From JAVVHH01 sp963835135 (GTDB lineage Bacteria > Pseudomonadota > Alphaproteobacteria > Acetobacterales > Acetobacteraceae): 64,000 bases of DNA. The notes beneath the pieces are model-generated. The model did no database searches, was not told where the DNA came from, and was given only the letters and a program-made list of their open reading frames with translations. A program made the translations under genes and the position numbers. Below, piece after piece: positions 8,258 to 16,361 of this stretch (positions are counted from its first letter, which is position 1; every line of letters starts with the position of its first letter). Where the stretch lies: NCBI GenBank assembly GCA_963835135.1, contig CAWIEF010000003.1, positions 310,001 to 374,000 of the forward strand, given 5' to 3'.

Positions 8258-9013
8258 ATGATCCGGCTGCTGTTCTGTCTGGTTTTGCTCGCGGCGGCGC
8301 CGGCCCGGGCGCAATCGATGTTGAGCGAGATCCTATCGCGCGGCACGCTGCGGGTCGGGCTGACGGGGGATTACCGGCCGTTCTCCATCAAGGAAGCGGA
8401 CGGCACGTTCAGCGGCCTGGATGTCGACGAGGCGCAGGCGCTGGCCCGGGGCATGGGCGTCGCGCTCGAGATCGTGCCGACGGCGTGGCCGACGCTCATG
8501 CCCGACCTGCTGGCGCATAAGTTCGACGTCGCCATGGGCGGGATCACGGTGACACTCGACCGGGCCAAGACCGCCTATTTCTCCACGCCGGTGATGCGCA
8601 GCGGTAAGACCCCGATCGCGCGCTGCATCGACAAGGGCAAATTCGACACGCTGCAGCAAATCGACCAGCCCGGCGTGAAGGTCATCGTCAACCCGGGCGG
8701 CACCAACGAGCGCTTCGCCAAGGCCCGCCTGCATCAGGCCGAGATCGTCACGTTCCCCAACAACGCGACCATCTTTGACGAGATCGTGGCCGGGCATGCC
8801 GACGTCATGATGACGGACGCGGTCGAGACCCGGCTGCAGCAAAAGCTGCATCCGGAGCTCTGCGCGGTGCATCCGGACCAACCGTTCGACACGTCCGAGC
8901 TGGCCTTCATGCTGCCGCAGGACACGGCCTTGCAGCATTTTGTCGACCAGTTCCTGACGATCGAACAGGAAAATGGCGGGCGGGCGGCGCGGCTAGCGAA
9001 GTGGCTGCCCTAG
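8258..9013 (+). CDS. pheC: Periplasmic cyclohexadienyl dehydratase PheC
   Basis: Converts prephenate to phenylpyruvate and arogenate to phenylalanine. It has the fold of a periplasmic solute-binding protein. The first 18 residues are a signal peptide (LLFCLVLLAAAPARA then QS). Segments recalled from Pseudomonas PheC are all here: GDYRPFS, YFSTPVMRSGKTPI, QQIDQPGVKVIVNPGGTNERF, ADVMMTDAVE and LHPELCAVHPDQPFD. These set it apart from ordinary amino-acid ABC binding proteins, and there is no permease or ATPase beside it. It follows the amidase by 4 bases. The 3' end overlaps the convergent aldo/keto reductase stop. Confidence 0.88.
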   Translation: MIRLLFCLVLLAAAPARAQSMLSEILSRGTLRVGLTGDYRPFSIKEADGTFSGLDVDEAQALARGMGVALEIVPTAWPTLMPDLLAHKFDVAMGGITVTLDRAKTAYFSTPVMRSGKTPIARCIDKGKFDTLQQIDQPGVKVIVNPGGTNERFAKARLHQAEIVTFPNNATIFDEIVAGHADVMMTDAVETRLQQKLHPELCAVHPDQPFDTSELAFMLPQDTALQHFVDQFLTIEQENGGRAARLAKWLP

Positions 9014-10095
9014 ATTGCCGGTTCGCCCCAGCCCGTGACGTCGTTTCCGCCGAAGACCATGCGGCGAATTTTCGGTGACGTCAGCGCGGCGCTGAAGCCC
9101 GGCGTGGGCGCGCTCACCTCGTCGAGGCGCTCGATCTGCTGATCTGTCAGGCTGATCTCGCAAGCTGCGATGTTGCTGGCGAGTTGCCCCGGCGTGCTCG
9201 CGCCGATGAGGGTGGCGCTAACCCCGGGTTGCGCCATGACCCAGGCCAGCGCGACCTGCGCCGGCGGACGGCCTAGGTCGGACGCGATGGAGTGCAGCAC
9301 CTCCAGCACGTCCCAGTTTCGATCGACGAACTTGCTGTTGCCGAATGGGTTGGGGCCGCTCAGCCGACCAGTGCCGCTGGTGTCCTCGCGGCGATATTTG
9401 CCAGTCAGGAAGCCGCCCGCCAGCGGGCTCCAAGGCATCACGCCCATTCCCGCGTCGCGCGCAGCCGGAATGTGCTCGGCTTCGACGTCGCGGGCGACCA
9501 GCGAATATTCCACCTGGATCGCAATCGGGCCGGGCACGCGCTGCTCCGCCGCAATTGTAGCGGCTTTGGCCGCGAGCCATGCCGGCATGTCCGACAGGGC
9601 GTAGTAGCGGATCTTGCCGGCCCGGACGAGGTCGCCCAGCGTCCGCACGATCTCCTTGACCGGCGTGACGCCGTCCCAGATGTGCATCCAGTAAAGGTCG
9701 ACGTAATCGGTGCCGAGCCGGCGGAGCGAGGCCTCCAGCGCGCGATAGATGTTCTTGGCCCCCGCACCGCCGGCGTTCGGGTTGCCGCTGCCAGCTTGCG
9801 CCGCCGTCAGCGGGCTGGCCGAGCCGTTGAAGGCGAACTTGGTCGCCAGCACCATCTCGTCGCGAGACCCGGTGTCTTTGATGAACCGGCCGACGAGGGT
9901 CTCGCTGGCACCGCCGGAATAGACGTCAGCCGTATCGATGAAATTGCCGCCAGCGGCGCGATAGGCGTCGAAGATCGCCCGCGACGTCGCGTCGTCGGCA
10001 TTCCAGCCGCCAGGCCCGAACGTCATCGTCCCGAGCGCTAGCGGACTGACCACCAGCCCAGACCGGCCAAGCGTACGGAAGTTCGTGAGTGACAT
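9010..10095 (-). CDS. Aldo/keto reductase
   Basis: A 361-residue NADPH-dependent (alpha/beta)8-barrel oxidoreductase. The N-terminus carries the YajO/Tas-type pattern (LGRSGLVVSPLALGTMTFG), the catalytic Asp-Tyr pair in FIDTADVYSGG, the catalytic Lys in LATKF, and the histidine strand YWMHIWD. The C-terminal cofactor loop is TLIGASTPGQL. Substrate unknown. Start is ATG at 10095; longer forms would run into the divergent regulator. It is transcribed divergently from a TetR regulator 82 bases away, which probably controls it. Confidence 0.92.
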   Translation of the reverse strand: MSLTNFRTLGRSGLVVSPLALGTMTFGPGGWNADDATSRAIFDAYRAAGGNFIDTADVYSGGASETLVGRFIKDTGSRDEMVLATKFAFNGSASPLTAAQAGSGNPNAGGAGAKNIYRALEASLRRLGTDYVDLYWMHIWDGVTPVKEIVRTLGDLVRAGKIRYYALSDMPAWLAAKAATIAAEQRVPGPIAIQVEYSLVARDVEAEHIPAARDAGMGVMPWSPLAGGFLTGKYRREDTSGTGRLSGPNPFGNSKFVDRNWDVLEVLHSIASDLGRPPAQVALAWVMAQPGVSATLIGASTPGQLASNIAACEISLTDQQIERLDEVSAPTPGFSAALTSPKIRRMVFGGNDVTGWGEPAI

Positions 10096-10165
10096 AGGTC
10101 TGAAGACTCCCGTAGTGACCGCTATGAAAGTGGTGGCCCTAGACGGCGAACACGTCAACCGTTTT

Positions 10166-10179
10166 ATAGCGATTGCTAT
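10166..10179. promoter_or_regulatory. Candidate TetR-type operator palindrome
   Basis: A perfect inverted repeat ATAGC-GATT-GCTAT lies between the divergent aldo/keto reductase and TetR genes, ending at the first base of the proposed regulator start codon. A related GCTATG occurs at 10121-10126. The position suits autorepression and control of the reductase, but no binding evidence exists. Confidence 0.35.
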
Positions 10180-10798
10180 GGAGATCGATACGGACATCCC
10201 GCCCCGCCGAAAAGGCCGGCCACTTTCCTTCGATCGGGATGGCGCTCTGCGACAAGCCATGCTGGCCTTCTGGCGCCACGGCTACGAGTCCACCTCAGTC
10301 GCGGAACTGACCGCCGCCATGGGCATCACCGCCCCGAGCCTCTATGCGGCGTTCGGGGACAAGAAGCGATTATTCCTCGAGGCAACCCGGCTCTATGCCG
10401 GCGATCCGGACGCCATGGGGCGCGCGATCGATGGCGCGCCGACGGCCCACCACGCGGCGCGTGACCTGATGATGGCCGCCGCTGTGACATACACCGGCGA
10501 GGCGACTCCGCGAGGCTGCCTCCTCGCCAGCGCGACGGCCAGCGGGTCGGCCGCTTCCGCCGACGTGCAACAGGCGGTTGCCGAGTGGCGACGCGTTATC
10601 CAGGGCAGGCTGAAGGCGCGCATCGAGCGTGACGTCGACGCGGGCGTCTTGCCGCCCGGAACGCCAGCCGACGCGTTGGCCGGGCTCACGCTGGCAGTGA
10701 CACAGGGGATGTCCGTCCTGGCGCGCGACGGGGCTCCCCGCGTATCGCTGCTGGCGATCGCAGACGCCGCCCTACGCGGGTGGCCGGCTACGGCGTAG
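10178..10798 (+). CDS. TetR/AcrR-family transcriptional regulator
   Basis: A 206-residue repressor-like protein. The helix-turn-helix domain is in residues about 10-60: GRPLSFDRDGALRQAML, FWRHGYESTSVAELTAAMGI and SLYAAFGDKKRLF. The C-terminal domain (about 80-200) is the ligand and dimer domain with GCLLASAT, which resembles the TetR_C branch often found next to oxidoreductases. Starts at 10085 (GTG) and 10124 (ATG) are in frame, but the residues they add are not TetR-like, so ATG 10178 is preferred. It is divergent from the aldo/keto reductase and probably controls it. Confidence 0.9.
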   Translation: MEIDTDIPPRRKGRPLSFDRDGALRQAMLAFWRHGYESTSVAELTAAMGITAPSLYAAFGDKKRLFLEATRLYAGDPDAMGRAIDGAPTAHHAARDLMMAAAVTYTGEATPRGCLLASATASGSAASADVQQAVAEWRRVIQGRLKARIERDVDAGVLPPGTPADALAGLTLAVTQGMSVLARDGAPRVSLLAIADAALRGWPATA

Positions 10799-12294
10799 GA
10801 GGCGTGTCAGCCGGGTCGGGCACGCGGTCGAGCTTCGTCAGGGCGTCGATCAGCGCCCGCGCGGTGGCGGTCCAGGGCGTCGGGCGGAACTCGGCGCGGA
10901 CCTGGGCTTCCCAAGCGGCCAGACCGGGGCGATCGTCCAGAGTCGCTGCGATGGCGGCAAAGGTCGAAGCGAGGCTGTCAGGGTCGAAGTAGCGGCAGAG
11001 CGTGCCGCCGGCCTCGGGCAGCGACGCTGCGTTCGAGCTCAGGCAGGGCTTACCCAAAGCTAGGCTCTCGGTGACGGGCAACCCCCAGCCTTCGTGGAGC
11101 GACGGGAACACGGTGAACAGACAGTCCGCGTAGAGGGCGCGGAGTTCGGCATCGGTCGGGTCCGGCACGAAGCGGATGCGGCCGGCCAGCCAGCGGGTGT
11201 TGTCGAGCTGGGCCAGCAGGTCGGCCACCAGCCAGCCGATGCGGCCGGCAAAGACCAGGTCGGGCACGCTGGCGGCGGGGCGGGTGCCGTCGGCCACCGC
11301 GTCGAGCAGCATGGTCCAGACGCGCACGAGCAGCGCATGGTTCTTGCGCGCCTCCATGGTGGAGACGAACAGCACGTAGGTGCCGGGGATCGGAAGGCCG
11401 GGCTGCGACGCTGCCGGCGCCGGGTCGCCGAAGCCGCTGCCGACCGGGAGCGGCTGGACGCGGCCGTTCAGCACCATGCCGCTCTCCTGCGCCCATGCCT
11501 CGACATCGGCGGCCGTGTGACGGGAGTTGGCGAACACGACGTCACAGAACGGCAGCACGTCGGCATACCACTCGCGAAACATGCGCGGCACGCCGCGGTG
11601 GCACCATTCGGGATGGCGGACCGGCACGAGGTCGTGGACCAGGACGCCGAAGCGGATCCGCCGCTCGTCACGCAACCAGCGGGCGGTGTCGCTGTAGCGC
11701 TCGCGATTCCACGGCGCGCCGAGCACGAGGAGGGTGTCGCCGGGCTGGGCGAGGCTGTCGAAGGAGCCCGGCGCCGGCTTCTTCAGCGCCGCGGGTGCGC
11801 GGGGGCGGTCGGCCAGCTTGATCGCGAGGCGGCGCGAGCCAGCCGCCGCCCGGCGCGCCGGGTAGAGGGCGAGTTCGCCGCCGAACCGGGCGAGGGAGCC
11901 GACCACCTGTAGCTGCATGACCGCGGCGAGCACGAGCGGGCGCCGGACCTCGGGCGGCAGCCGGTCGACGGCGCGGCGCGCGAGTTCGGCGGGCCGCCGA
12001 CCGCTTGCGCTCGATCGGCGGGAGTGGCACCGGCGGCGCTGCCGCGTCCGGCAGCACGCGCGGGGGCGCCGCGGGGCCGTCGCCGCCGAAATCGGCCAGC
12101 AGGTCGGCCCAGGCGACCGGAAGCAGCGAGGGCGGCTTGGCGCCATGGCGGACGAAGCCGATCGCAGTCCCCTCGCCCTCCAGCGCCTTGGCCGCGCGGA
12201 AGATCTCGAAGCTCAGCCGCTGGATGCCGCTGATGCGCTTGTTGCCGCTGCGGAAGTAGTGGACCAAGTCCTCGACGTCGAACCAGATCGTCAC
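10788..12294 (-). pseudogene. GT4-family glycosyltransferase, frameshifted
   Basis: Glycosyltransferase of the family-4 GT-B type, probably for a surface polysaccharide. The N-terminal part (TIWFDVEDLVHYFR, SGIQRLSFEI) is read from GTG 12294. The body is in the next frame from about 12000 down: RLPPEVRRPLV, LVHDLVPVRHPEW, YVLFVSTMEARKNHA, then the EGWGLPVTESLALGKP acceptor/donor motif. Alignment with the intact sister gene just upstream places the break between 11985 and 12012, where reading must skip one base. It may be a true frameshift or a sequence error, since the rest is well preserved. The start overlaps the upstream glycosyltransferase stop (GTGA), so the two are one operon and look like a tandem duplication. 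Confidence 0.8.
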
Positions 12295-13658
12295 TCGGCC
12301 AGCTCCAGGATCGCCGCCGCCGCCGCGGACCAGTCACGGGGCTGGAACCGGGTGCGGACATCGGCCTGCCAAGCGCCGACCGCACCCGGCGTGTCCAGCA
12401 GGGCGGCGACGGCGCGATGGGCGTCGCCGACGTCGTCAGGGTCGAAGTAGCGGCAGAGATCGCCGCCGGCCTCGGGCAAGGCCGTGCCGGACGCGGCCAG
12501 GCAGGGCGCGCCGAGCGCCAGGCTCTCGCCGAGCGGCAGGCCGTAGCCCTCGAACAGCGAGGGCAGGATGCTGAACAGGCAACCGCGATAGAGCGCGTGA
12601 ATCTCGGCATCGCCGGGTTCGCGGATCAACCGGATGCGCCCGGCCAGCCAGCGACTGTTGTCGAGTTGCTGCAGCAGGTCGGCGACGCCCGTGCCGATCC
12701 GTCCGGCGAAGACCAGTTGCGGCACGCTCTCCGCCGGTCGTTGGCCGGCGCGCACCTCCGCCATCAGGCGCTGCCAGACTTTCACGACCACGGCGTGGTT
12801 CTTGCGGGCTTCAAGCGTGGAGACGAACAGGACGTAGCTGCCGCTCACCGGCAGCCCGGCCGGCCGGACCGGACCCGGCGCCAACACGCTCGTCCCGGGC
12901 GTCAACACACGCTGGGCCGGGAGCGGCAGCCCGCGCCGGGTCGCGTAGTCCGCGAGGTCGGAGGCGGTGAAGCGCGAGATCGACAGGACGTGGTCAGCCT
13001 GGCGCAGGCTGCCCTCCAGCCACGAACGGAACCGGGCGACGCGGGACGGCGGGAACCATTCGGGGCGGCGAACCGGAACGAGGTCGTGCACCAGCAGCGC
13101 GGTGCGCACGCCGGCCGATCGCAAGACTTGGAGCAGGTCGACGGCGCCGCGAACGGACCAGGGCGCGCCGAGCGAGAGGAACAGGTCACCACTCGCCGCC
13201 CCGACTTGGACCGGCTCCGGCGGCGGCACCGGCCGGATCGGACGGGGCGCCGGCGGGCGGACGAGATGCAGCAGCGCGCGGCCGTTGCGCAGCACCTGAC
13301 TCTGCAGCACGCCAGTGCGGAATAGCGGATCCCGCAGTTCCGGCGGTAGGCGCAGGATCGCGCGCTGGATGCGCGAGCGGTGGAGCTGGTCGGCCGGCGG
13401 CGTCTCGGGCGGCTCCGGCACGGGTGGGGTGGCCATCATGGCATCGAGCGCGGCCCAACTGATCTCGGTCAGGCGCGCGCCCGCTTGACCGTGGCGCGCG
13501 AGCCGGACACGGCCGGGTGCGGCCTCGAGCAGCGCGCGGATGATGTCGAGGGCCACGCGCTGGATGCCGCTGGGATGGGGATTGTAGCGGAAATAGTCGA
13601 GGAGATCCTCCACATCGACCCAGATCGTGGGGCCGGTCCGGCTTCGCGTTGCTGGCAT
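12291..13658 (-). CDS. GT4-family glycosyltransferase
   Basis: An intact 455-residue GT-B glycosyltransferase. The N-terminal cap reads IWVDVEDLLDYFR then PSGIQRVALDII, a pattern I associate with O-antigen or exopolysaccharide transferases of alphaproteobacteria. The C-terminal GT4 domain holds YVLFVSTLEARKNHAVV, QLDNSRWLAGRIR and the EX7E motif in LFEGYGLPLGESLALG. ATG 13658 is chosen because longer forms add no conserved sequence. It is the first gene of a two-gene unit with the frameshifted homologue and is divergent from glutamate dehydrogenase 127 bases away. Acceptor and sugar are unknown. Confidence 0.9.
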   Translation of the reverse strand: MPATRSRTGPTIWVDVEDLLDYFRYNPHPSGIQRVALDIIRALLEAAPGRVRLARHGQAGARLTEISWAALDAMMATPPVPEPPETPPADQLHRSRIQRAILRLPPELRDPLFRTGVLQSQVLRNGRALLHLVRPPAPRPIRPVPPPEPVQVGAASGDLFLSLGAPWSVRGAVDLLQVLRSAGVRTALLVHDLVPVRRPEWFPPSRVARFRSWLEGSLRQADHVLSISRFTASDLADYATRRGLPLPAQRVLTPGTSVLAPGPVRPAGLPVSGSYVLFVSTLEARKNHAVVVKVWQRLMAEVRAGQRPAESVPQLVFAGRIGTGVADLLQQLDNSRWLAGRIRLIREPGDAEIHALYRGCLFSILPSLFEGYGLPLGESLALGAPCLAASGTALPEAGGDLCRYFDPDDVGDAHRAVAALLDTPGAVGAWQADVRTRFQPRDWSAAAAAILELAE

Positions 13659-13785
13659 GACCCTCGTTTTTGCCGCCCAGCGCTGTTTCCGGGAAGCGGC
13701 GCGGATCGTCAAGGATGGGCGGAGCGGGATGGCCGTTGCAGGTGGGTGCTGCCAGGATGGCGCAAACAAAAGCGGAGTGGAGGCG

Positions 13786-15039
13786 ATGAGCGTCTATAGC
13801 GGGCCGGTGTTCGAGATGGCGGCGCAGCAATTCGAGACGATCGCGGACTACATCGACATCCCGGCCGACGAGCGTCCCCGCCTCCTCTATCCAAAGCGCG
13901 CGGTGACGGTCGCCTGCCCGATCCATCGTGACGACGGCAGCGTCGCGGTGTTCCACGGCTACCGCGTGCAGCACCATCTGACGCTCGGGCCGACCAAGGG
14001 CGGCACCCGTTTCGCCGCCAGCGTGGACCTTGGCGAGGTCGGCGCGCTGGCGATCTGGATGAGCTGGAAATGCGCGCTGGCCGGGTTGCCGTACGGGGGC
14101 GCCAAGGGCGGCATCACCGTCGATCCGGCGTCCCTGAGCGGGCGCGAACTCGAGGGCCTGTCGCGGCGCTACATGCAGGAGATGATCCCGTTCGTGGGCC
14201 CGCATACCGACGTCATGGCGCCCGACATGGGCACCAACGAGCAGGTCATGGCGTGGTTCATGGACACCTACTCCATGCATCAAGGCCATACGGTGACCGA
14301 GATCGTGACCGGCAAGCCGGTCGCCTCCGGCGGTACCGTTGGCCGGCGCGAGGCGACCGGGCGCGGCGTGGTGCATCTGGCGATGCGCGCGGCGGAACGG
14401 GCGGCGGTGCCGAGCGCGGGGGCGACGGCCATCGTACAGGGCTTCGGCAACGTGGGCTCGGTCGCGGCGCAGGAGCTGGCATTGCGGGGCGTCAAGGTGA
14501 TCGGGGTCAGCGACCATACGGCCTGTTACTTCGACGCGCGCGGGCTCGACGTGACGGCGATGGTGGCCCACGCGGCGGCCCATCGCGGGCTCGCCGGCTA
14601 CTCCAACGAGGCGGCCTTCGACCCGGCCGCGCTGCTGACGCAAAAATGCGACATTCTGGTGCCGGCCGCCATGGAACGGGTGATCGACGCCGGCATCGCC
14701 GAACAACTCCAATGCCGCGTGCTGGCGGAAGGCGCGAACGGGCCGACGACGCCGGACGCCGACGCCGTCCTGGAGCACCGCGACATCGTCGTGGTGCCGG
14801 ACATCCTGTGCAACGCCGGCGGCGTGATCGTCAGTTATTTCGAGTGGGTGCAGGACCTGCAGCAGTTCTTCTGGGAGGAGGACGAGGTGAACCAGAAGCT
14901 GCGCAGCGTGCTGGACCGCGCCTACGACCGGGTCACCGTGCGGGTCGCGCGGGACAAGGTCTATGAGCGGACGGCGGCGATGGCGATCGGGGTCGAGCGG
15001 GTGCGCGACGCAAAGCGGACGAGGGGTCTATTCCCGTGA
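13786..15039 (+). CDS. Glu/Leu/Phe/Val dehydrogenase (glutamate dehydrogenase)
   Basis: A 417-residue amino-acid dehydrogenase that interconverts glutamate and 2-oxoglutarate plus ammonium. The N-terminal substrate domain has LGPTKGGTRF, and the catalytic-lysine loop LPYGGAKGGI; the NAD(P) domain starts near residue 205 (AIVQGFGNVGSVAAQ). Length and the PVASGGTVGRREATGRG segment fit glutamate dehydrogenase rather than the shorter leucine or valine enzymes. ATG 13786 has a strong ribosome-binding region (ggagtggagg). Cofactor preference cannot be read with certainty. It stands alone, divergent from the glycosyltransferase pair. Confidence 0.92.
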   Translation: MSVYSGPVFEMAAQQFETIADYIDIPADERPRLLYPKRAVTVACPIHRDDGSVAVFHGYRVQHHLTLGPTKGGTRFAASVDLGEVGALAIWMSWKCALAGLPYGGAKGGITVDPASLSGRELEGLSRRYMQEMIPFVGPHTDVMAPDMGTNEQVMAWFMDTYSMHQGHTVTEIVTGKPVASGGTVGRREATGRGVVHLAMRAAERAAVPSAGATAIVQGFGNVGSVAAQELALRGVKVIGVSDHTACYFDARGLDVTAMVAHAAAHRGLAGYSNEAAFDPAALLTQKCDILVPAAMERVIDAGIAEQLQCRVLAEGANGPTTPDADAVLEHRDIVVVPDILCNAGGVIVSYFEWVQDLQQFFWEEDEVNQKLRSVLDRAYDRVTVRVARDKVYERTAAMAIGVERVRDAKRTRGLFP

Positions 15040-15058
15040 CGCGAGGTTCTGAGCCGTA

Positions 15059-15115
15059 AGAATGAACGGTCGGCGTCTCCTGCGGCAGATTGTGCCGGCG
15101 CCTGCGACGATCACG
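15059..15115. repeat. Degenerate copy of the 3' end of the downstream hydrolase gene
   Basis: About 55 bases here match 15508-15565 inside the alpha/beta hydrolase gene with a few substitutions and single-base gaps. The minus strand reads HNLPQETP in both places. This is a partial duplication or a remnant of a second hydrolase copy, lying in the gene-poor stretch 15040-15461. Confidence 0.7.
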
Positions 15116-15151
15116 GGCGATACCCAATGTACAGAGTCGTCGGGCCACAGC

Positions 15152-15280
15152 TTGGTATGAGCCTACAACCTGTCCGGCATTGTTGATACCGGTATCTCTT
15201 GCGGTATTCATGCTGGAGTTAAGCGCGCTCGGCTGGGCTATGTAAGTGTACGTGCCGTCCGAACCACGCAGGACGTTTTG
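15152..15280 (-). pseudogene. Fragment of a HAF-repeat (extracellular repeat) protein
   Basis: The minus strand translates to a short run containing GSDGTYTYIAQPS and DTGINNAGQVVGSYQ. The second segment is the classic core of HAF-type extracellular repeats, usually found many times in secreted proteins. Only about one and a half repeats remain, with no signal peptide, and the flanks are unrelated, so this is a relic. Base composition is visibly less GC-rich than the neighbouring genes. Confidence 0.6.
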
Positions 15281-15298
15281 GGAATTGTATAAGGCTGA

Positions 15299-15424
15299 AG
15301 AGTGTTGGGGGTCCTTGTTCAGAGTGACCGTCGCTCGTTCGCTTCGGACGGGATGAGCGTCAAGGCCAACTGGGACGGGTTCGCGCTGGAGCAGGTCATC
15401 GCCCGCCATTCAGACGATATCTGA
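15299..15424 (+). pseudogene. Unidentified C-terminal gene tail
   Basis: An open stretch on + with codon-like composition ends in SVKANWDGFALEQVIARH and a stop at 15422. It has no plausible start region and runs straight out of the HAF fragment, so it looks like the tail of a deleted gene. I do not recognise the family. Together with the two preceding relics it accounts for most of the 422-base gap between gdh and the hydrolase. Confidence 0.35.
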
Positions 15425-15461
15425 CGGCTTACATCCGTCTGCATGGCGCGGCCGCGGGATA

Positions 15462-16361
15462 TTACGCCGTGCGCGTCGATCGGGTCTGAGCCAGCTCGAG
15501 CACGGCGCGGATGAACGGGTCCGGCGTCTCCTGCGGCAGGTTGTGGCCGGCGCCGGGGACGATCTCGCGGCGACAGGGGCCAGTGAAACGGGAGAGCCCG
15601 CCGGCCGGTTTGGGCGGGTCGACACCGTCATCGGCGCCGTGCAGCACGATCGTCGGGACCGCGATGGTGGGCTGGCGCGCGAGGGCGGCCTCGATCGGCT
15701 CGAGCGCCGGGTCGCCGGCGACGTAGCCGAAGCGGTGACGATAGGAATGGACGACGACGTCGACGAAATCGGGATTGTCGAAGGCGGCGGCGCTGGCGGC
15801 GAAGGTGGCGTCGTCGAACGCCCAACTTGGGGACCATAGACGCCACAGCATGCGGGCGAAGCCACGGCGGTCCTGAGTGAGGCCGGCGACGCCGCGCGGC
15901 GTGTGCAGGTAGTATTGATACCAGTAGCGATGTTCGGTCTCGGCGGTGACGGGCGTGGCGGAGGCCGGGATGTCCTGGATGTTGTAGCCGGTGACGCTGA
16001 CGAGGCCGCTGACCCGCTCGGGCCAGAGTGCGGCGACGATGCAGGCGGCGCGGCCACCCCAATCGTAGCCGCCGACGACGGGGCGATCGAGGCCGAGCGC
16101 GTCGATCAAGTCGCGCAGGTCGGCGCCGAGGGCGGCCTGCTGGCCGGAGCGGAGCGTGTCGGCGCGCAGGAACCGGGTCGGGCCATAGCCGCGCAGATAT
16201 GGAACCACCACGCGGCACCCCTGCCCGGCCAACGCGGCGGCGACGGCGTCGTAGGCGCGTGGCGCGTAGGGAAAGCCGTGCAGCAGAACCGCAGGCGGGC
16301 CGTCGCCGGGGCCGTGCTCCTCGCAGGCGATGTCGAGCGTGCCGGTCCGGATCTGCCTCAT
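15462..16361 (-). CDS. Alpha/beta hydrolase, epoxide hydrolase/haloalkane dehalogenase-like
   Basis: A 299-residue alpha/beta-hydrolase. The oxyanion motif HGFP is near residue 28, the nucleophile elbow is GGYDWGG with Asp100 as nucleophile, and the catalytic His is in GAGHNLPQE near the C-terminus. An aspartate nucleophile with this WGG context marks epoxide hydrolases and haloacid/haloalkane dehalogenases rather than esterases. The actual substrate is unknown. Its ATG overlaps the pbpC stop by 4 bases, so it is the last gene of the A2M-pbpC operon, an unexpected partner. Confidence 0.9.
   Translation of the reverse strand: MRQIRTGTLDIACEEHGPGDGPPAVLLHGFPYAPRAYDAVAAALAGQGCRVVVPYLRGYGPTRFLRADTLRSGQQAALGADLRDLIDALGLDRPVVGGYDWGGRAACIVAALWPERVSGLVSVTGYNIQDIPASATPVTAETEHRYWYQYYLHTPRGVAGLTQDRRGFARMLWRLWSPSWAFDDATFAASAAAFDNPDFVDVVVHSYRHRFGYVAGDPALEPIEAALARQPTIAVPTIVLHGADDGVDPPKPAGGLSRFTGPCRREIVPGAGHNLPQETPDPFIRAVLELAQTRSTRTA

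Noticed and set aside
8258..9013. Amino-acid ABC binding protein reading of the pheC gene
   Set aside because: The fold is shared, but the stretch from YFSTPVMRSGKTP to LHPELCAVHP fits cyclohexadienyl dehydratase, and there is no ABC permease beside it.
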